From Chloroflexota bacterium (GTDB taxonomy: Bacteria; Chloroflexota; UBA11872): a DNA stretch of 64,000 bases. The stretch covers positions 62,001-126,000 of the forward strand of contig JAPOYR010000003.1 in assembly GCA_026706485.1 (NCBI GenBank). The letters are read 5' to 3'. The notes under the pieces were generated by a model. It was not told the DNA's origin, did no database searches, and was given only the letters and a program-made list of their open reading frames with translations. Of the stretch, positions 51,996-60,735 are shown piece after piece (positions within the stretch are counted from its first letter, which is position 1; every line of letters starts with the position of its first letter). The position numbers were made by a program, and so were the translations under genes.

Positions 51996-52913
51996 ATGCT
52001 GACCTTTGGTCGGCTCATCACTGCGGTGGTCACGCCGTTTCACGACGACGGGTCGGTCGACTACGACACCTTCGGTCGCATGGTCGACGGCCTGATCGAC
52101 GCCGGCAACGACGCCGTCGTGGTCACCGGCACCACCGGCGAGTCGCCGGTGCTGACCGAAATCGAGCGCATGTCGCTCTACCGAGAAGCCCTGAGCACCG
52201 CCGACGGGCGCGCCCGCGTGATCGCGGGCACGGGCGGCTACAACACCAGCGAGAGCATCCACCTGTCGCGCGCGGCGGCGGACGTGGGCGTCGACGGCCT
52301 GCTCCAGGTGACGCCCTACTACAACAAGCCACCGCAGCCGGGTCTGTTCCGCCACTTCGAGGCCATTGCGGCGTCCACGCCGCTGCCCAACATCCTCTAC
52401 AACGTCCCAGGGCGCACCTCGTGCAACCTCGAGGCGGCGACGGTGGCTGAGCTGAGCGCCATCGACAACATCATCGGAATCAAGGAAGCGAGCGCGGACT
52501 TCGAGCAGATCGGCCACATTGCGCGTTCGACGCCGGATGATTTCGCCATCTACAGCGGCAACGACGCGGACACCTATCTCATCATGGCGCTGGGCGGCGT
52601 GGGCGTGGTGAGCGTGGCCAGCCACGTGGTGAGCGGCGAAATCCGGGCGATGATCGATGCGTTCGTCGCGGGCGACCTCGACGGCGCGCGCACCCGGCAC
52701 CTGCACCTGCTGCCCATCTCGCAAATCCTGTTCCCGGCCGGCTGGCCCAATCCGGTGTCGGTGAAGGCCGCGCTGGGGTTGGGCGGCTTCGACGTCGGCG
52801 TTCCTCGACTCCCCCTGGTCGATCTGCCCGACGACATGAAAGCCACCCTGCGAGCGGTGATGGACGCCTACGAGCTGGACGCTTACCTCACGCGAACGCC
52901 TGTGGCCGTCTAG
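51996..52913 (+). CDS. dapA: 4-hydroxy-tetrahydrodipicolinate synthase
   Basis: A 305-residue class I aldolase condensing pyruvate with aspartate semialdehyde. Visible: VTPFHDDGSVDYDTF, GTTGESPVLTEIERM, VTPYYNKPPQPGLFRHF (tyrosine of the proton relay), YNVPGRTSCNL and the Schiff-base lysine in IGIKEASADFEQ. The start ATG follows a strong GGGGGGA. It lies after asd and is followed directly by the uracil-DNA glycosylase gene. Confidence 0.93.
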   Translation: MLTFGRLITAVVTPFHDDGSVDYDTFGRMVDGLIDAGNDAVVVTGTTGESPVLTEIERMSLYREALSTADGRARVIAGTGGYNTSESIHLSRAAADVGVDGLLQVTPYYNKPPQPGLFRHFEAIAASTPLPNILYNVPGRTSCNLEAATVAELSAIDNIIGIKEASADFEQIGHIARSTPDDFAIYSGNDADTYLIMALGGVGVVSVASHVVSGEIRAMIDAFVAGDLDGARTRHLHLLPISQILFPAGWPNPVSVKAALGLGGFDVGVPRLPLVDLPDDMKATLRAVMDAYELDAYLTRTPVAV

Positions 52914-53537
52914 GTGGCGGAGGCCCTCCCCACCTTCAGCGATCTGGCGGAGCTCGCCGACGCCGTCAAGGGCTGTACGCGCTGCCGCTTGGCGCGGGGT
53001 CGCACGAATGCCGTGCCCGGCGAGGGCGCGGCCGACGCGGCGGTGATGTTCATCGGCGAAGGCCCCGGCTATCACGAAGACCAGCAGGGGCGGCCCTTCG
53101 TGGGTGCCGCCGGGCAGTTGCTGGACGAGCTGATCGAGGGCATCGGCCTGCGGCGGCGCGAGGTCTTCATCGCCAACGTGCTCAAGTGCCGGCCCCCCGA
53201 GAACCGCGACCCGGCGCCGGACGAGGCGGAGGCCTGCCGGCCTTACCTGGACCGGCAAATCGAGCTGATCGACCCCAAGGTGATCGTGCTGCTGGGCCGG
53301 CACGCGCTGCAGGCGCACTTTTCCGACGCGCAGATCTCGCGGGCGCGCGGGGTGCCGCGCCGCCGCGACGGGCGCACGTTTCTGCCCGTCTATCACCCGG
53401 CGGCGGCGCTGCGGCAAATGCGGCTGCGCGACGTGCTGCGGGGCGACTTTGCGCTGATCCCGAAGCTGCTCGAAGGTCCGGCGCCCGCGGCCGAGCCGGC
53501 CGAGCCGGAGAGCCAGCAGCTGTCGATGTTCGGATGA
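52914..53537 (+). CDS. Family 4 uracil-DNA glycosylase with C-terminal clamp-binding-like motif
   Basis: A 207-residue enzyme that removes uracil from DNA. Iron-sulfur ligands fit C21, C24 (CTRC) and the later CRPPENRDPAPDEAEAC pair. Catalytic blocks are FIGEGPGYHEDQQGRPFVGA and FLPVYHPAAALR. The last residues QLSMF (202-206) match the beta-clamp-binding consensus QL[SD]LF, so the enzyme may ride on the replication clamp. GTG start immediately after the dapA stop with no spacing. Confidence 0.9.
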   Translation: MAEALPTFSDLAELADAVKGCTRCRLARGRTNAVPGEGAADAAVMFIGEGPGYHEDQQGRPFVGAAGQLLDELIEGIGLRRREVFIANVLKCRPPENRDPAPDEAEACRPYLDRQIELIDPKVIVLLGRHALQAHFSDAQISRARGVPRRRDGRTFLPVYHPAAALRQMRLRDVLRGDFALIPKLLEGPAPAAEPAEPESQQLSMFG

Positions 53538-53579
53538 TCGTGGCAAACCCTGAACCGCAGCTGGGTGGCTGGGGTCTGG

Positions 53580-53599
53580 ATTCCGGTTTTCGCCGGAAT
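53580..53599 (+). repeat. dRS3-like palindrome (CGG-arm copy)
   Basis: ATTCCG-GTTTTCGC-CGGAAT, with TGG before and GAC after, between udg and rnj in the same-direction gap. Confidence 0.75.
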
Positions 53600-53646
53600 G
53601 ACGGAATCGGCACCCTTCGCCGGGCGCCGCGAAGCTAGCGGGCGCG

Positions 53647-55317
53647 TTGCAGCAGGACTTGCGCCCCGACACCGTCCGCGTCGTGCCCATCGGCGGCGTG
53701 GGAGAGATCGGCAAGAACTGCACCGTCGTCGAGTTCGGCGACGACGCCGTCATCATCGACTGCGGGCTGACGTTTCCGGACGCCGAGCACCTGGGCGTGG
53801 ACCTGATCCTTCCCGACTTCGCCTATCTGCGCCAAATCCGACACAAGCTTCGCGCCGTGCTGCTGACCCATGGCCACGAGGACCACATCGGGGCGCTGCC
53901 CTTTGCGCTGCGGGACTTTCCGCTGCCGCTGTATGGCACGGCGCTCACCCTGGGCCTGGTGCAGGTGAAGCTGGACGAGGCGCGGCTGGTTGACGGCCAG
54001 GAGTTCCACGTGGTCGAAGCGGGCGACGTGGTCGAGATCGGGCCGTTTCGCTGCGAGTTCTTCCACATGTGCCACAGCATTCCCGACGCCACGGGCATTG
54101 CCGTGCATACGCCGATCGGCACGATCGTGCACACGGGCGATTTCAAGCTCGACTACACGCCGGTGGACGGACGCCCCCCGGACGTTCAGACCCTGGGCCG
54201 GCTGGGGCGCGACGGCGTGCTGCTGCTGATGGCCGACAGCACCTACGCGGATCGTCCCGGCTATACGCCGTCGGAGCAGGTGGTGGCGGAGACCTTCGAC
54301 CAGATCTTCGCCGAGGCGCCGGGGCGGATCATCGTGGCGACGTTTTCGTCGCTCGTCTCGCGCGCGCAGCAGGTGTTCGACGCGGCCATCGCCTACGGAC
54401 GCAAGGTGGCGCTGGTCGGACGGTCAATGGAGCGCGTGCACCGGGTGGCCGCCGACCTGGGATACGTGCGCGTGCCCGAGGGGCTGATCGTGGCCGCGGA
54501 GGACCTGGACGACTTCCGGGCCGAAGACATCGCCATCGTCTGCACCGGCTCGCAGGGCGAGCCGCGCTCGGCGCTGGTGCGCATGGCGAACCGGGACCAC
54601 CGGAACATCGACATCGCGCCCGACGACACGATCATCGTCTCGGCCGCCGCCATCCCCGGCAACGAGGCGAAGGTCAACCACACCATCGACCGGCTGGCGC
54701 ACCTCGGCGCCACCGTCTACTACGAGCAGCTGCGCCCGGTGCACGTCTCCGGCCACGCCAGCCAGGAGGAGCTCAAGCTGGTGCTCACGACGCTGCGGCC
54801 ACGCTTCTTCATGCCGGTGCACGGCGAATACCGGCACCTAGTGGAGCACCGGCGGCTGGCGGAGTCGGTGGGGGTGGGTCGGGACGACATCCTGATGGCC
54901 GAGAACGGCGCGGTGATCGAGGTGACGCGCGACCGCGCCGCGATCACCGACTACGTGGAGGCCGGCATGGTGTTCGTGGACGGCCTGGGCGTGGGCGACG
55001 TGGGCGAGACCGTGCTGCGCGACCGGCGGCACCTGGCCGAGGACGGCGTGGTGGTGGTCGTGGCGGCCGTGGACCACCACACCGGCAAGTCCGTGGGCAC
55101 GCCGGAGATCATCTCGCGCGGGTTCGTCTACGCGCCCGAGTCCGAAGACTTGCTGGAGCGGGCGCGGGAGCACGTGCGCCAGACGATCAATCGCGGCGAC
55201 CACCCGGATCCGGAAGTCGACTACCTGCAAGGCAAGATTCGCAGCTCACTCGGCCGACACCTCTACCAGAAAACCCGGCGGCGGCCGGTGATCCTGCCGA
55301 TCGTGACGGAGGTCTAG
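53647..55317 (+). CDS. rnj: Ribonuclease J
   Basis: A 556-residue metallo-beta-lactamase/beta-CASP RNase with endo- and 5'-3' exonuclease activity in mRNA decay. The metal site is LTHGHEDHIGALPFAL (near residue 75), and GDFKLDYTPVDGRP, STYADRPGYTPSEQ and HVSGHASQEELKLVLTTLRP are family blocks. The C-terminal dimerisation domain ends RRRPVILPIVTEV. It starts at TTG 53647 (MQQDLRPDTVRVVPIGG). A decayed copy of its C-terminus lies at 60613-60696. Confidence 0.94.
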   Translation: MQQDLRPDTVRVVPIGGVGEIGKNCTVVEFGDDAVIIDCGLTFPDAEHLGVDLILPDFAYLRQIRHKLRAVLLTHGHEDHIGALPFALRDFPLPLYGTALTLGLVQVKLDEARLVDGQEFHVVEAGDVVEIGPFRCEFFHMCHSIPDATGIAVHTPIGTIVHTGDFKLDYTPVDGRPPDVQTLGRLGRDGVLLLMADSTYADRPGYTPSEQVVAETFDQIFAEAPGRIIVATFSSLVSRAQQVFDAAIAYGRKVALVGRSMERVHRVAADLGYVRVPEGLIVAAEDLDDFRAEDIAIVCTGSQGEPRSALVRMANRDHRNIDIAPDDTIIVSAAAIPGNEAKVNHTIDRLAHLGATVYYEQLRPVHVSGHASQEELKLVLTTLRPRFFMPVHGEYRHLVEHRRLAESVGVGRDDILMAENGAVIEVTRDRAAITDYVEAGMVFVDGLGVGDVGETVLRDRRHLAEDGVVVVVAAVDHHTGKSVGTPEIISRGFVYAPESEDLLERAREHVRQTINRGDHPDPEVDYLQGKIRSSLGRHLYQKTRRRPVILPIVTEV

Positions 55318-55358
55318 CGCCGGGAATCGGCTCTGGGGCAGCCGGTCCGGAAGGGTCT

Positions 55359-57791
55359 CTACGGAATCCCTTGCGGCGGCGCCGGCTCGAAGTCGGGCAC
55401 AGCGAGGGGTTCGTGCAAGTACACCGCCGGGGCGCTAAAGGTGTTCTGCACCACCCGGCCGTCGGGGTAAATTTCGAGCCGCTGGACGCGATGGCCGTGC
55501 CCGAAGGTGATGGCAAGCTCGAGCTCCCGCCCATAGACGGTCTCGAACGCCGCGACCATGGCGGCCTCGGTGGGCCGGTAGACGTTGATCCAGTGGTCGT
55601 TGCCGGCCCGCACCACGAGCGGAAAGGACTCACCTTCGACGGCGAAAGCCAACGCGGTCTGCGCTCCGTCGGCAGGCGTCACCAGCCAGACGTCGCGGCC
55701 CACGGTGATCGTCTCGTCGGTCGCCTCGCCGTCGGCGTCGAGAAGGTGGAATTCGCCCGCGGGCCGCTCCGCATCCGCCGCCTGCGCGAAGCGCCGGGCC
55801 ATTTCCGTGCTCAGGTCATTGGCATTCCAGTACACGATCTGGACCGATTCGGGCAGCGCGGCCAGCACGGGATCAACCGCTCTATCGGTGGTCAGGCTCA
55901 CCACGAGGTCATAGCCGGCAAGCGCGTCCGCCGTGGCCTGATCGGGGGTCATGAAGTCGGCCTGGGGCACGTAGCGCCGCAGGTAGTGCCGCAGCAGCAG
56001 GCGCTGACTCTCGAACAGGTCGTTCGTGCCGGCCGGATACGCGTCGGCCGGATCCCCGAGGATGACCGCGCGCGGCAGATCGTCGGCTCGCGTCTCGGTC
56101 AGCTCGGCCAGCTGCGCCTGCGCCAGCTCGTAGCGCCGCCATTCATAGGTGTCGTCCGGGAAAAGGTGCGAGCCCTCCCAGAATTCGTTCCAGCTGTAGA
56201 TGAATATCAGGCCCGGGTTGCTGTGCGCGGCCAGCCAGGCGGTCTCCTGCAGATAGCGGTTGTCGTCGCGAATCACGCGCAGGGTCCCGTCGCGCTCGGC
56301 GACGCCGCGGTTGTCGAAGATGTAGTTCCAGGTCACCACGTGATGCCCGAATTGCCACTGGGGCACGTCCACCACGAAATTGAATGGCGCGTAGTCGTCC
56401 GGCCAGCGTTCGAACGCGAAGGCGTGGACCCTTGTCGAGGCCGACCAATCGAAGATCATGTCGACGTCCAAGGCCTTCTCGACGCGTCCGGCGATCTCGG
56501 CGAAGAACCAGGTCCACGCGTCCACGTCATCGAGCGCTTCGGGGAAGCCGTAGGCGTAAACGACCACGGGAAGCCGTCCGAACGCGTCGAATAGCCACAG
56601 GTCCGACGGTATTCCCTGGTAGAAGGCGATGACCTCGTCCGCGATCTTGCTGACGCTGGCCTCGTCGGCCGCGATATAGGCACGATCACTCAGAACTGCC
56701 CGCGCGCCGCTGAACAGCACCTCCCAGTCGTAGAACAGCCCGATCTTCAGGTCATGACGCCTGAGGGAATCGATCGCGACGGACGACGGTTCCAGGAGGT
56801 TGGCGCCCGTCAGATACCACTCCCAGACGATGCCATCGACGCCCAGATCGCGGATCAGCTCGAAGTTCACGTCGTAGTACGCCGCCGATCCCACCTCCTC
56901 CCGCGTCAATCCAACCCGCTCCCAGCTCAGCCCGTGGGTGAAGTACTCCGTCGGGAGGAAGCTCTGGTCCCACCAGTCGAAGAAGTGCACGGCGCTGACG
57001 GGGCGCGGCGGCTGGAGGTGCGGACGCTGGTCGGCGCGGTGGGGCACGGTGGCGTGGGCCGGGATCAGCTCCGCGGCCTGCAGCATCTCGAGCACGGAAA
57101 TCCGCCGCGGCGCGGCGTGCGCGGCGGGATCGTAGACCCACGCCCCCCGCTGGGTCCGCAACGCGTAGCCCGCGTGCGTTCGCGCCACCGCCATCGGCCA
57201 TCCGTACAGCGCGATGGCCGCGTCGTCACTCTCCAGGGTTTCCGCCGCCGTGTGGTAGGCCGCCCGCAGCGCCACGCGCCACGGTTCCGCCCCCTCCAGC
57301 AGCGCCAGATGCCGGTTCCGGACCTCGTCCCAGGTCAGTCCCTCGTCGGCCGACCAGTCGGCCGGCGCCGGGATCCCAAAGTCCTCCAGCAATTGGGCGT
57401 CATGCCCCCGCGCGGACAGGAAGTCCATCACATTAACGATCGATGCGCCCCGGGTGGGATCCGCGCGCAACAGGCCGCGCTCGAACACTTGCCGCACCCA
57501 GCCGTCGAGCAGGAAGCGGCGCGACACCGGCGCCCCGAGGGTGTCCTCCCCGCCGAGGTCCCGCCAGCCCGACCAGAGGCGCATGCCCCGGTCGTCGGTA
57601 ACGGAGAAGCCGAGAGCGGTCTCGTCCGCCGCGTCCGACGCGAAGAAGGCGCCGAATCCTCCTGGTACCGCCGTGCCCTGCGCCTGGGCGGCGCGTGGAA
57701 CGGCGACAAGCACGGCCAGGAGCACGACCAGGCACACGAAACGCGCGCCGGCGCGCCCGCCGCTCGGCAGGCGGGTCCTCGGAGCCGGCAT
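55359..57791 (-). CDS. Secreted GH99/WbsX-like protein, paralogue A
   Basis: An 810-residue exported protein. Signal segment: ARFVCLVVLLAVLVAVPRAA (about 14-33). The N-terminal module (ALGFSVTDDRGMRLWSGWRD, TLGAPVSRRFLLDGW, VRQVFERGLLRAD) precedes a helical region. A glycosidase-like barrel runs over about 285-590: VSAVHFFDWW, VDGIVWEWYLTG, LKIGLFYDWE and SWNEFWEGSHLFPDD. The last recalls the WNEWxEG...EPD of GH99-like proteins. A C-terminal flavodoxin-like region follows (VVSLTTDRAVDPVLAAL). ATG 57791 is preferred. It is nearly a duplicate of the next gene. Confidence 0.7.
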   Translation of the reverse strand: MPAPRTRLPSGGRAGARFVCLVVLLAVLVAVPRAAQAQGTAVPGGFGAFFASDAADETALGFSVTDDRGMRLWSGWRDLGGEDTLGAPVSRRFLLDGWVRQVFERGLLRADPTRGASIVNVMDFLSARGHDAQLLEDFGIPAPADWSADEGLTWDEVRNRHLALLEGAEPWRVALRAAYHTAAETLESDDAAIALYGWPMAVARTHAGYALRTQRGAWVYDPAAHAAPRRISVLEMLQAAELIPAHATVPHRADQRPHLQPPRPVSAVHFFDWWDQSFLPTEYFTHGLSWERVGLTREEVGSAAYYDVNFELIRDLGVDGIVWEWYLTGANLLEPSSVAIDSLRRHDLKIGLFYDWEVLFSGARAVLSDRAYIAADEASVSKIADEVIAFYQGIPSDLWLFDAFGRLPVVVYAYGFPEALDDVDAWTWFFAEIAGRVEKALDVDMIFDWSASTRVHAFAFERWPDDYAPFNFVVDVPQWQFGHHVVTWNYIFDNRGVAERDGTLRVIRDDNRYLQETAWLAAHSNPGLIFIYSWNEFWEGSHLFPDDTYEWRRYELAQAQLAELTETRADDLPRAVILGDPADAYPAGTNDLFESQRLLLRHYLRRYVPQADFMTPDQATADALAGYDLVVSLTTDRAVDPVLAALPESVQIVYWNANDLSTEMARRFAQAADAERPAGEFHLLDADGEATDETITVGRDVWLVTPADGAQTALAFAVEGESFPLVVRAGNDHWINVYRPTEAAMVAAFETVYGRELELAITFGHGHRVQRLEIYPDGRVVQNTFSAPAVYLHEPLAVPDFEPAPPQGIP

Positions 57792-57863
57792 TCGCCTAGG
57801 CAACGCTCGGCCGAGCGTTTCCCGGCGCGCCGCGTGTCGGCGCGGACGCTTCGCACGGCATCC

Positions 57864-60317
57864 TCACGCCGGAACCGCCACGTCGGCCGGGACGTCCCGC
57901 GGAGGAACCGGTTCGAAGTCCGGGATTGCGAGGGGTTCGTGCAGGAACACGGCCGGGGCGCTGAAGGTGTTCTGCACGACGCGGCCATCGGGATAGACCT
58001 CCAGCCGCTGGATGCGGTGACCGAGCGCGAAGGTGATGGCGAGCTCGAGCTCCCGCCCATAGACCGTCTCGAAAGCGGCGACCATGGCGGCCTCGGTGGG
58101 CCCGTAGACGTTGATCCAATGGTCGTTGTCCGCCCGCACCACGAGCGGATACGACTCACCCTCGAACTCGAATGCCAAGGCAACCTCAGCCCCGACCGCA
58201 GGCGTCGCCAGCCAGACGTCGCCACCCAGATTGATCGTCTCGTCGGTCGCCTGGCCGTCGTCATCGAGGAGCGGGAATTGGCCGTGGGGCCGGTCTTCCT
58301 CCGCCGACTGCGCGAAGCGTTGCGCCAGATCCGTGCTCAGGTCCGTGGCGTTCCAGTACACGATCTGGACCGATTCGGGAAGCTCGGCCAGCGCGGCATC
58401 AACCGCCCGATCGGTGGTCAGGCTCACGATTAAGTCATAGCCGGCCAATTCGTCCTCGGATACCTGCGCAGGCGTCATGAAGTCGGCCTGAGGCACGTAG
58501 CGCCGCAACAGGTGGCGCAGCAGCAGGCGCTGGCTCTCGAACAGGCCGTTGGTCCCCTGTGGGTAGGCATCCGCCGCGTCTCCAATGATGACGGCGCGCG
58601 GCAGATCGTCGGCCCGCGTCTCGGCCAGCTCTGCCAGCTGCGCCTGCGCCAGCTCGTAGCGCCGCCACTCGTAGGTATCGTCCGGGAAGAGGTGCGAGCC
58701 TTCCCAAAACTCGTTCCAGCTATAGATGAAGACCAGGCTTGGGTTCGTGTGCGCGGCCAGCCAGGCGGTCTCCTGGAGGTAGCGGTTGTCGTCGCGGATC
58801 ACGCGCAGCAGCCTGCCGCGCGCACCGCCGCGATTGTCGAAGATGTAGTTCCAGGTGACGACGTGATGCCCGAATTGCCACTGCGGCGCGTCGACCACGA
58901 AATTGAACGACGCGTAGTCGTCCGGCCAGCGTTCGAATGCCAAGGCCTGAACCCGCGACTCGGCCGTCCAATCGAAAATCACATCGACCTCCAGCGCGGT
59001 CTCGACCCTGCTCGCAAGCTCGGTGAAGAACCAGGTCCACGCGTCCACGTCGTCGAGCACTTCCGGAAAGCCGAAGGCGTAGACGATCACCGGGAGTCGC
59101 CCGTCCGCGTCGTAGAGCCACAGGTCCGGCGGAATGACCTGGTAGAAGGCGATCACCTCGTCCGCGATCTTGCTGACGCTGGCCTCGTCGGCCGCGATGT
59201 AGGCCTCTTCGCTGAGCACCGGCTGGCTGCCGGCATGCACAACCTCCCAGTCGTAGAACAGACCGATTTTCAAGTCGTGGCGTCGCAGGGAGTCGAGCAC
59301 GACGGGCTTCGGCGTCAGGCCCACGTTCTCGTACCACTCCCACATGACCCCGTCGACACCGAGGTCGCGGATCAGCCTGAAATTCACGTCGTAGTAGGCC
59401 GACGACCCGATCTCCTCGCGCGTGAGGCCAACCCGCTCCCAACTCAGCCCGTGGGTGAAGTAGTCCGTCGGCAGGTAGTCCGGTCTCCACCAGTCGAAGA
59501 AGTGCACCGCGCTGACCGGGCGCGGCGGCTGGAGGTGCGGCCGCTGATCGGCGCGATGCGGCACGGTGGCGTGGTCCGGGATCAGCTCCACGGCCCGCAG
59601 CATCTCGAGCACCGAAATCCGCCGAGGCGTGGCATCCGTGCCGGGGTCGTAGACCCACGCCGCCCGCTGGGTCCGCAGCGCGTAGCCCATCTCGGTCTGC
59701 GCCACCGCCAGCGGCAACCCGTACAGCGCAAGCGCGGCATCGTTGTTCGCCAGCGGCTCACGGGCCGTGCGAAATGCGGTCCGCAGCGCCACCCGCCACG
59801 GCTCCGGCCCATTCAGCAGCGCCAGGTGGCGCTCCCGAATGTCATCCCAGCTTTGCCCCTCGTCGGCCGACCAATCGGCCGACGCCGGGATGCCAAAGTC
59901 CTCCAGCAACTGGGCGTCGTGCCCGCGCGCGGACAGGAAGTCCAGCACGTTCACGATTGACGCGCCCCGCGCGTGATCCGCGCGCACGAGGCCCCGCTCG
60001 AACACCTGTCGCACCCAGCCGTCGAGCAGGAAGCGGCGCGAGACCGGCGCCCCAAGGGTGTGCTCCCCACCGAGGCCCTGCCACCCCGACCAGAGGCGCA
60101 TGCCCCGGTCGTCGGTGACCGAAAACCCGAGCGCGGACTCGTCTGCCGGGTCCGACGCGAAGAAGACGCCGGCGTTGATCGGGGTGGCCGGCCCGGCGGC
60201 GCCAGCTTCGGGCGCACCGACGCTCAACGCCGCCGCGAGCATCGCCGCGCCGGCCAGCCACCCGGCGGCGCGCCCGCGGCCCGCACCGCGACGGGTCCAG
60301 CAATGGATCCTGATCAC
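57864..60317 (-). CDS. Secreted GH99/WbsX-like protein, paralogue B
   Basis: An 817-residue paralogue sharing the whole domain order and most residues of paralogue A, including LGAPVSRRFLLDGWVRQVFE, SWNEFWEGSHLFPDD and the C-terminal AVFLHEPLAIPDFEPVP. GTG 60317 gives the same length as A and a signal segment AAGWLAGAAMLAAALSVGAP; the frame is open to 60491. Weakly supported start. Its stop lies 72 bp before paralogue A, so the two form an operon by tandem duplication. They interrupt the otherwise forward-running rnj-ftsK order. Confidence 0.7.
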   Translation of the reverse strand: MIRIHCWTRRGAGRGRAAGWLAGAAMLAAALSVGAPEAGAAGPATPINAGVFFASDPADESALGFSVTDDRGMRLWSGWQGLGGEHTLGAPVSRRFLLDGWVRQVFERGLVRADHARGASIVNVLDFLSARGHDAQLLEDFGIPASADWSADEGQSWDDIRERHLALLNGPEPWRVALRTAFRTAREPLANNDAALALYGLPLAVAQTEMGYALRTQRAAWVYDPGTDATPRRISVLEMLRAVELIPDHATVPHRADQRPHLQPPRPVSAVHFFDWWRPDYLPTDYFTHGLSWERVGLTREEIGSSAYYDVNFRLIRDLGVDGVMWEWYENVGLTPKPVVLDSLRRHDLKIGLFYDWEVVHAGSQPVLSEEAYIAADEASVSKIADEVIAFYQVIPPDLWLYDADGRLPVIVYAFGFPEVLDDVDAWTWFFTELASRVETALEVDVIFDWTAESRVQALAFERWPDDYASFNFVVDAPQWQFGHHVVTWNYIFDNRGGARGRLLRVIRDDNRYLQETAWLAAHTNPSLVFIYSWNEFWEGSHLFPDDTYEWRRYELAQAQLAELAETRADDLPRAVIIGDAADAYPQGTNGLFESQRLLLRHLLRRYVPQADFMTPAQVSEDELAGYDLIVSLTTDRAVDAALAELPESVQIVYWNATDLSTDLAQRFAQSAEEDRPHGQFPLLDDDGQATDETINLGGDVWLATPAVGAEVALAFEFEGESYPLVVRADNDHWINVYGPTEAAMVAAFETVYGRELELAITFALGHRIQRLEVYPDGRVVQNTFSAPAVFLHEPLAIPDFEPVPPRDVPADVAVPA

Positions 60318-60612
60318 CGGTCTGGGGCGCAAGGCGTCTACGATCGTCCTCGCGTTGATAGCGCTCCCCTGCTCTATTCGCAGATTGTTGGCCGAGCATA
60401 GGTACTTTTGACCCCTATGCACACAAATGAATGCTGTCACCCGGTCGCCGCGGGGAACGTGCCACGCAACAACGCCCCGGATCGCAAGCATCTTGGAATT
60501 GCCCCAGTCCCACTAGAAAATCCTCGGGCGGGCCAGATATCATCTGTGGAGGGTTGTCGACGCGCCGAAGCCGAGGCTTTTCCAGCCAGGGCGCGGAGCC
60601 GGCCCGCCAATT
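60318..60612. other. Gap upstream of paralogue B
   Basis: About 295 bp between the paralogue B start and the rnj remnant. It is less uniformly G/C-biased than coding regions and must hold paralogue B's promoter. I saw no convincing gene, repeat or RNA. Confidence 0.4.
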
Positions 60613-60696
60613 GAGATTCGGAACTCGCTCGGGAGGCACTAGTTCCACCAGACCCGGCGGCGGCCGGCGAGCGTGCCGATCGTCACTGAGGTCTAA
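60613..60696 (+). pseudogene. Decayed copy of the rnj 3' end
   Basis: Twenty-eight codons aligned without a gap to rnj 55234-55317: I count 64 of 84 bases identical. The translation EIRNSLGRH*FHQTRRRPAS then VPIVTEV* matches KIRSSLGRHLYQKTRRRPVI then LPIVTEV*. TAG at codon 10 breaks it. Many differences fall at third positions, so it may once have been a working gene. It is a relic of a second rnj or of a duplication linked to the insertion of the two glycosidase genes. Confidence 0.85.
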
Positions 60697-60735
60697 AGCC
60701 GGTGCGTGTCATGCCGCGCCGGCAAGGAGTGCCTC

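Noticed and set aside
56754-58433. Long plus-strand open frame across the glycosidase paralogues
   Set aside because: It is rich in Arg, His and Gly with no recognisable domain. It arises from G/C-rich codons of the opposite-strand genes, which have clear domains.
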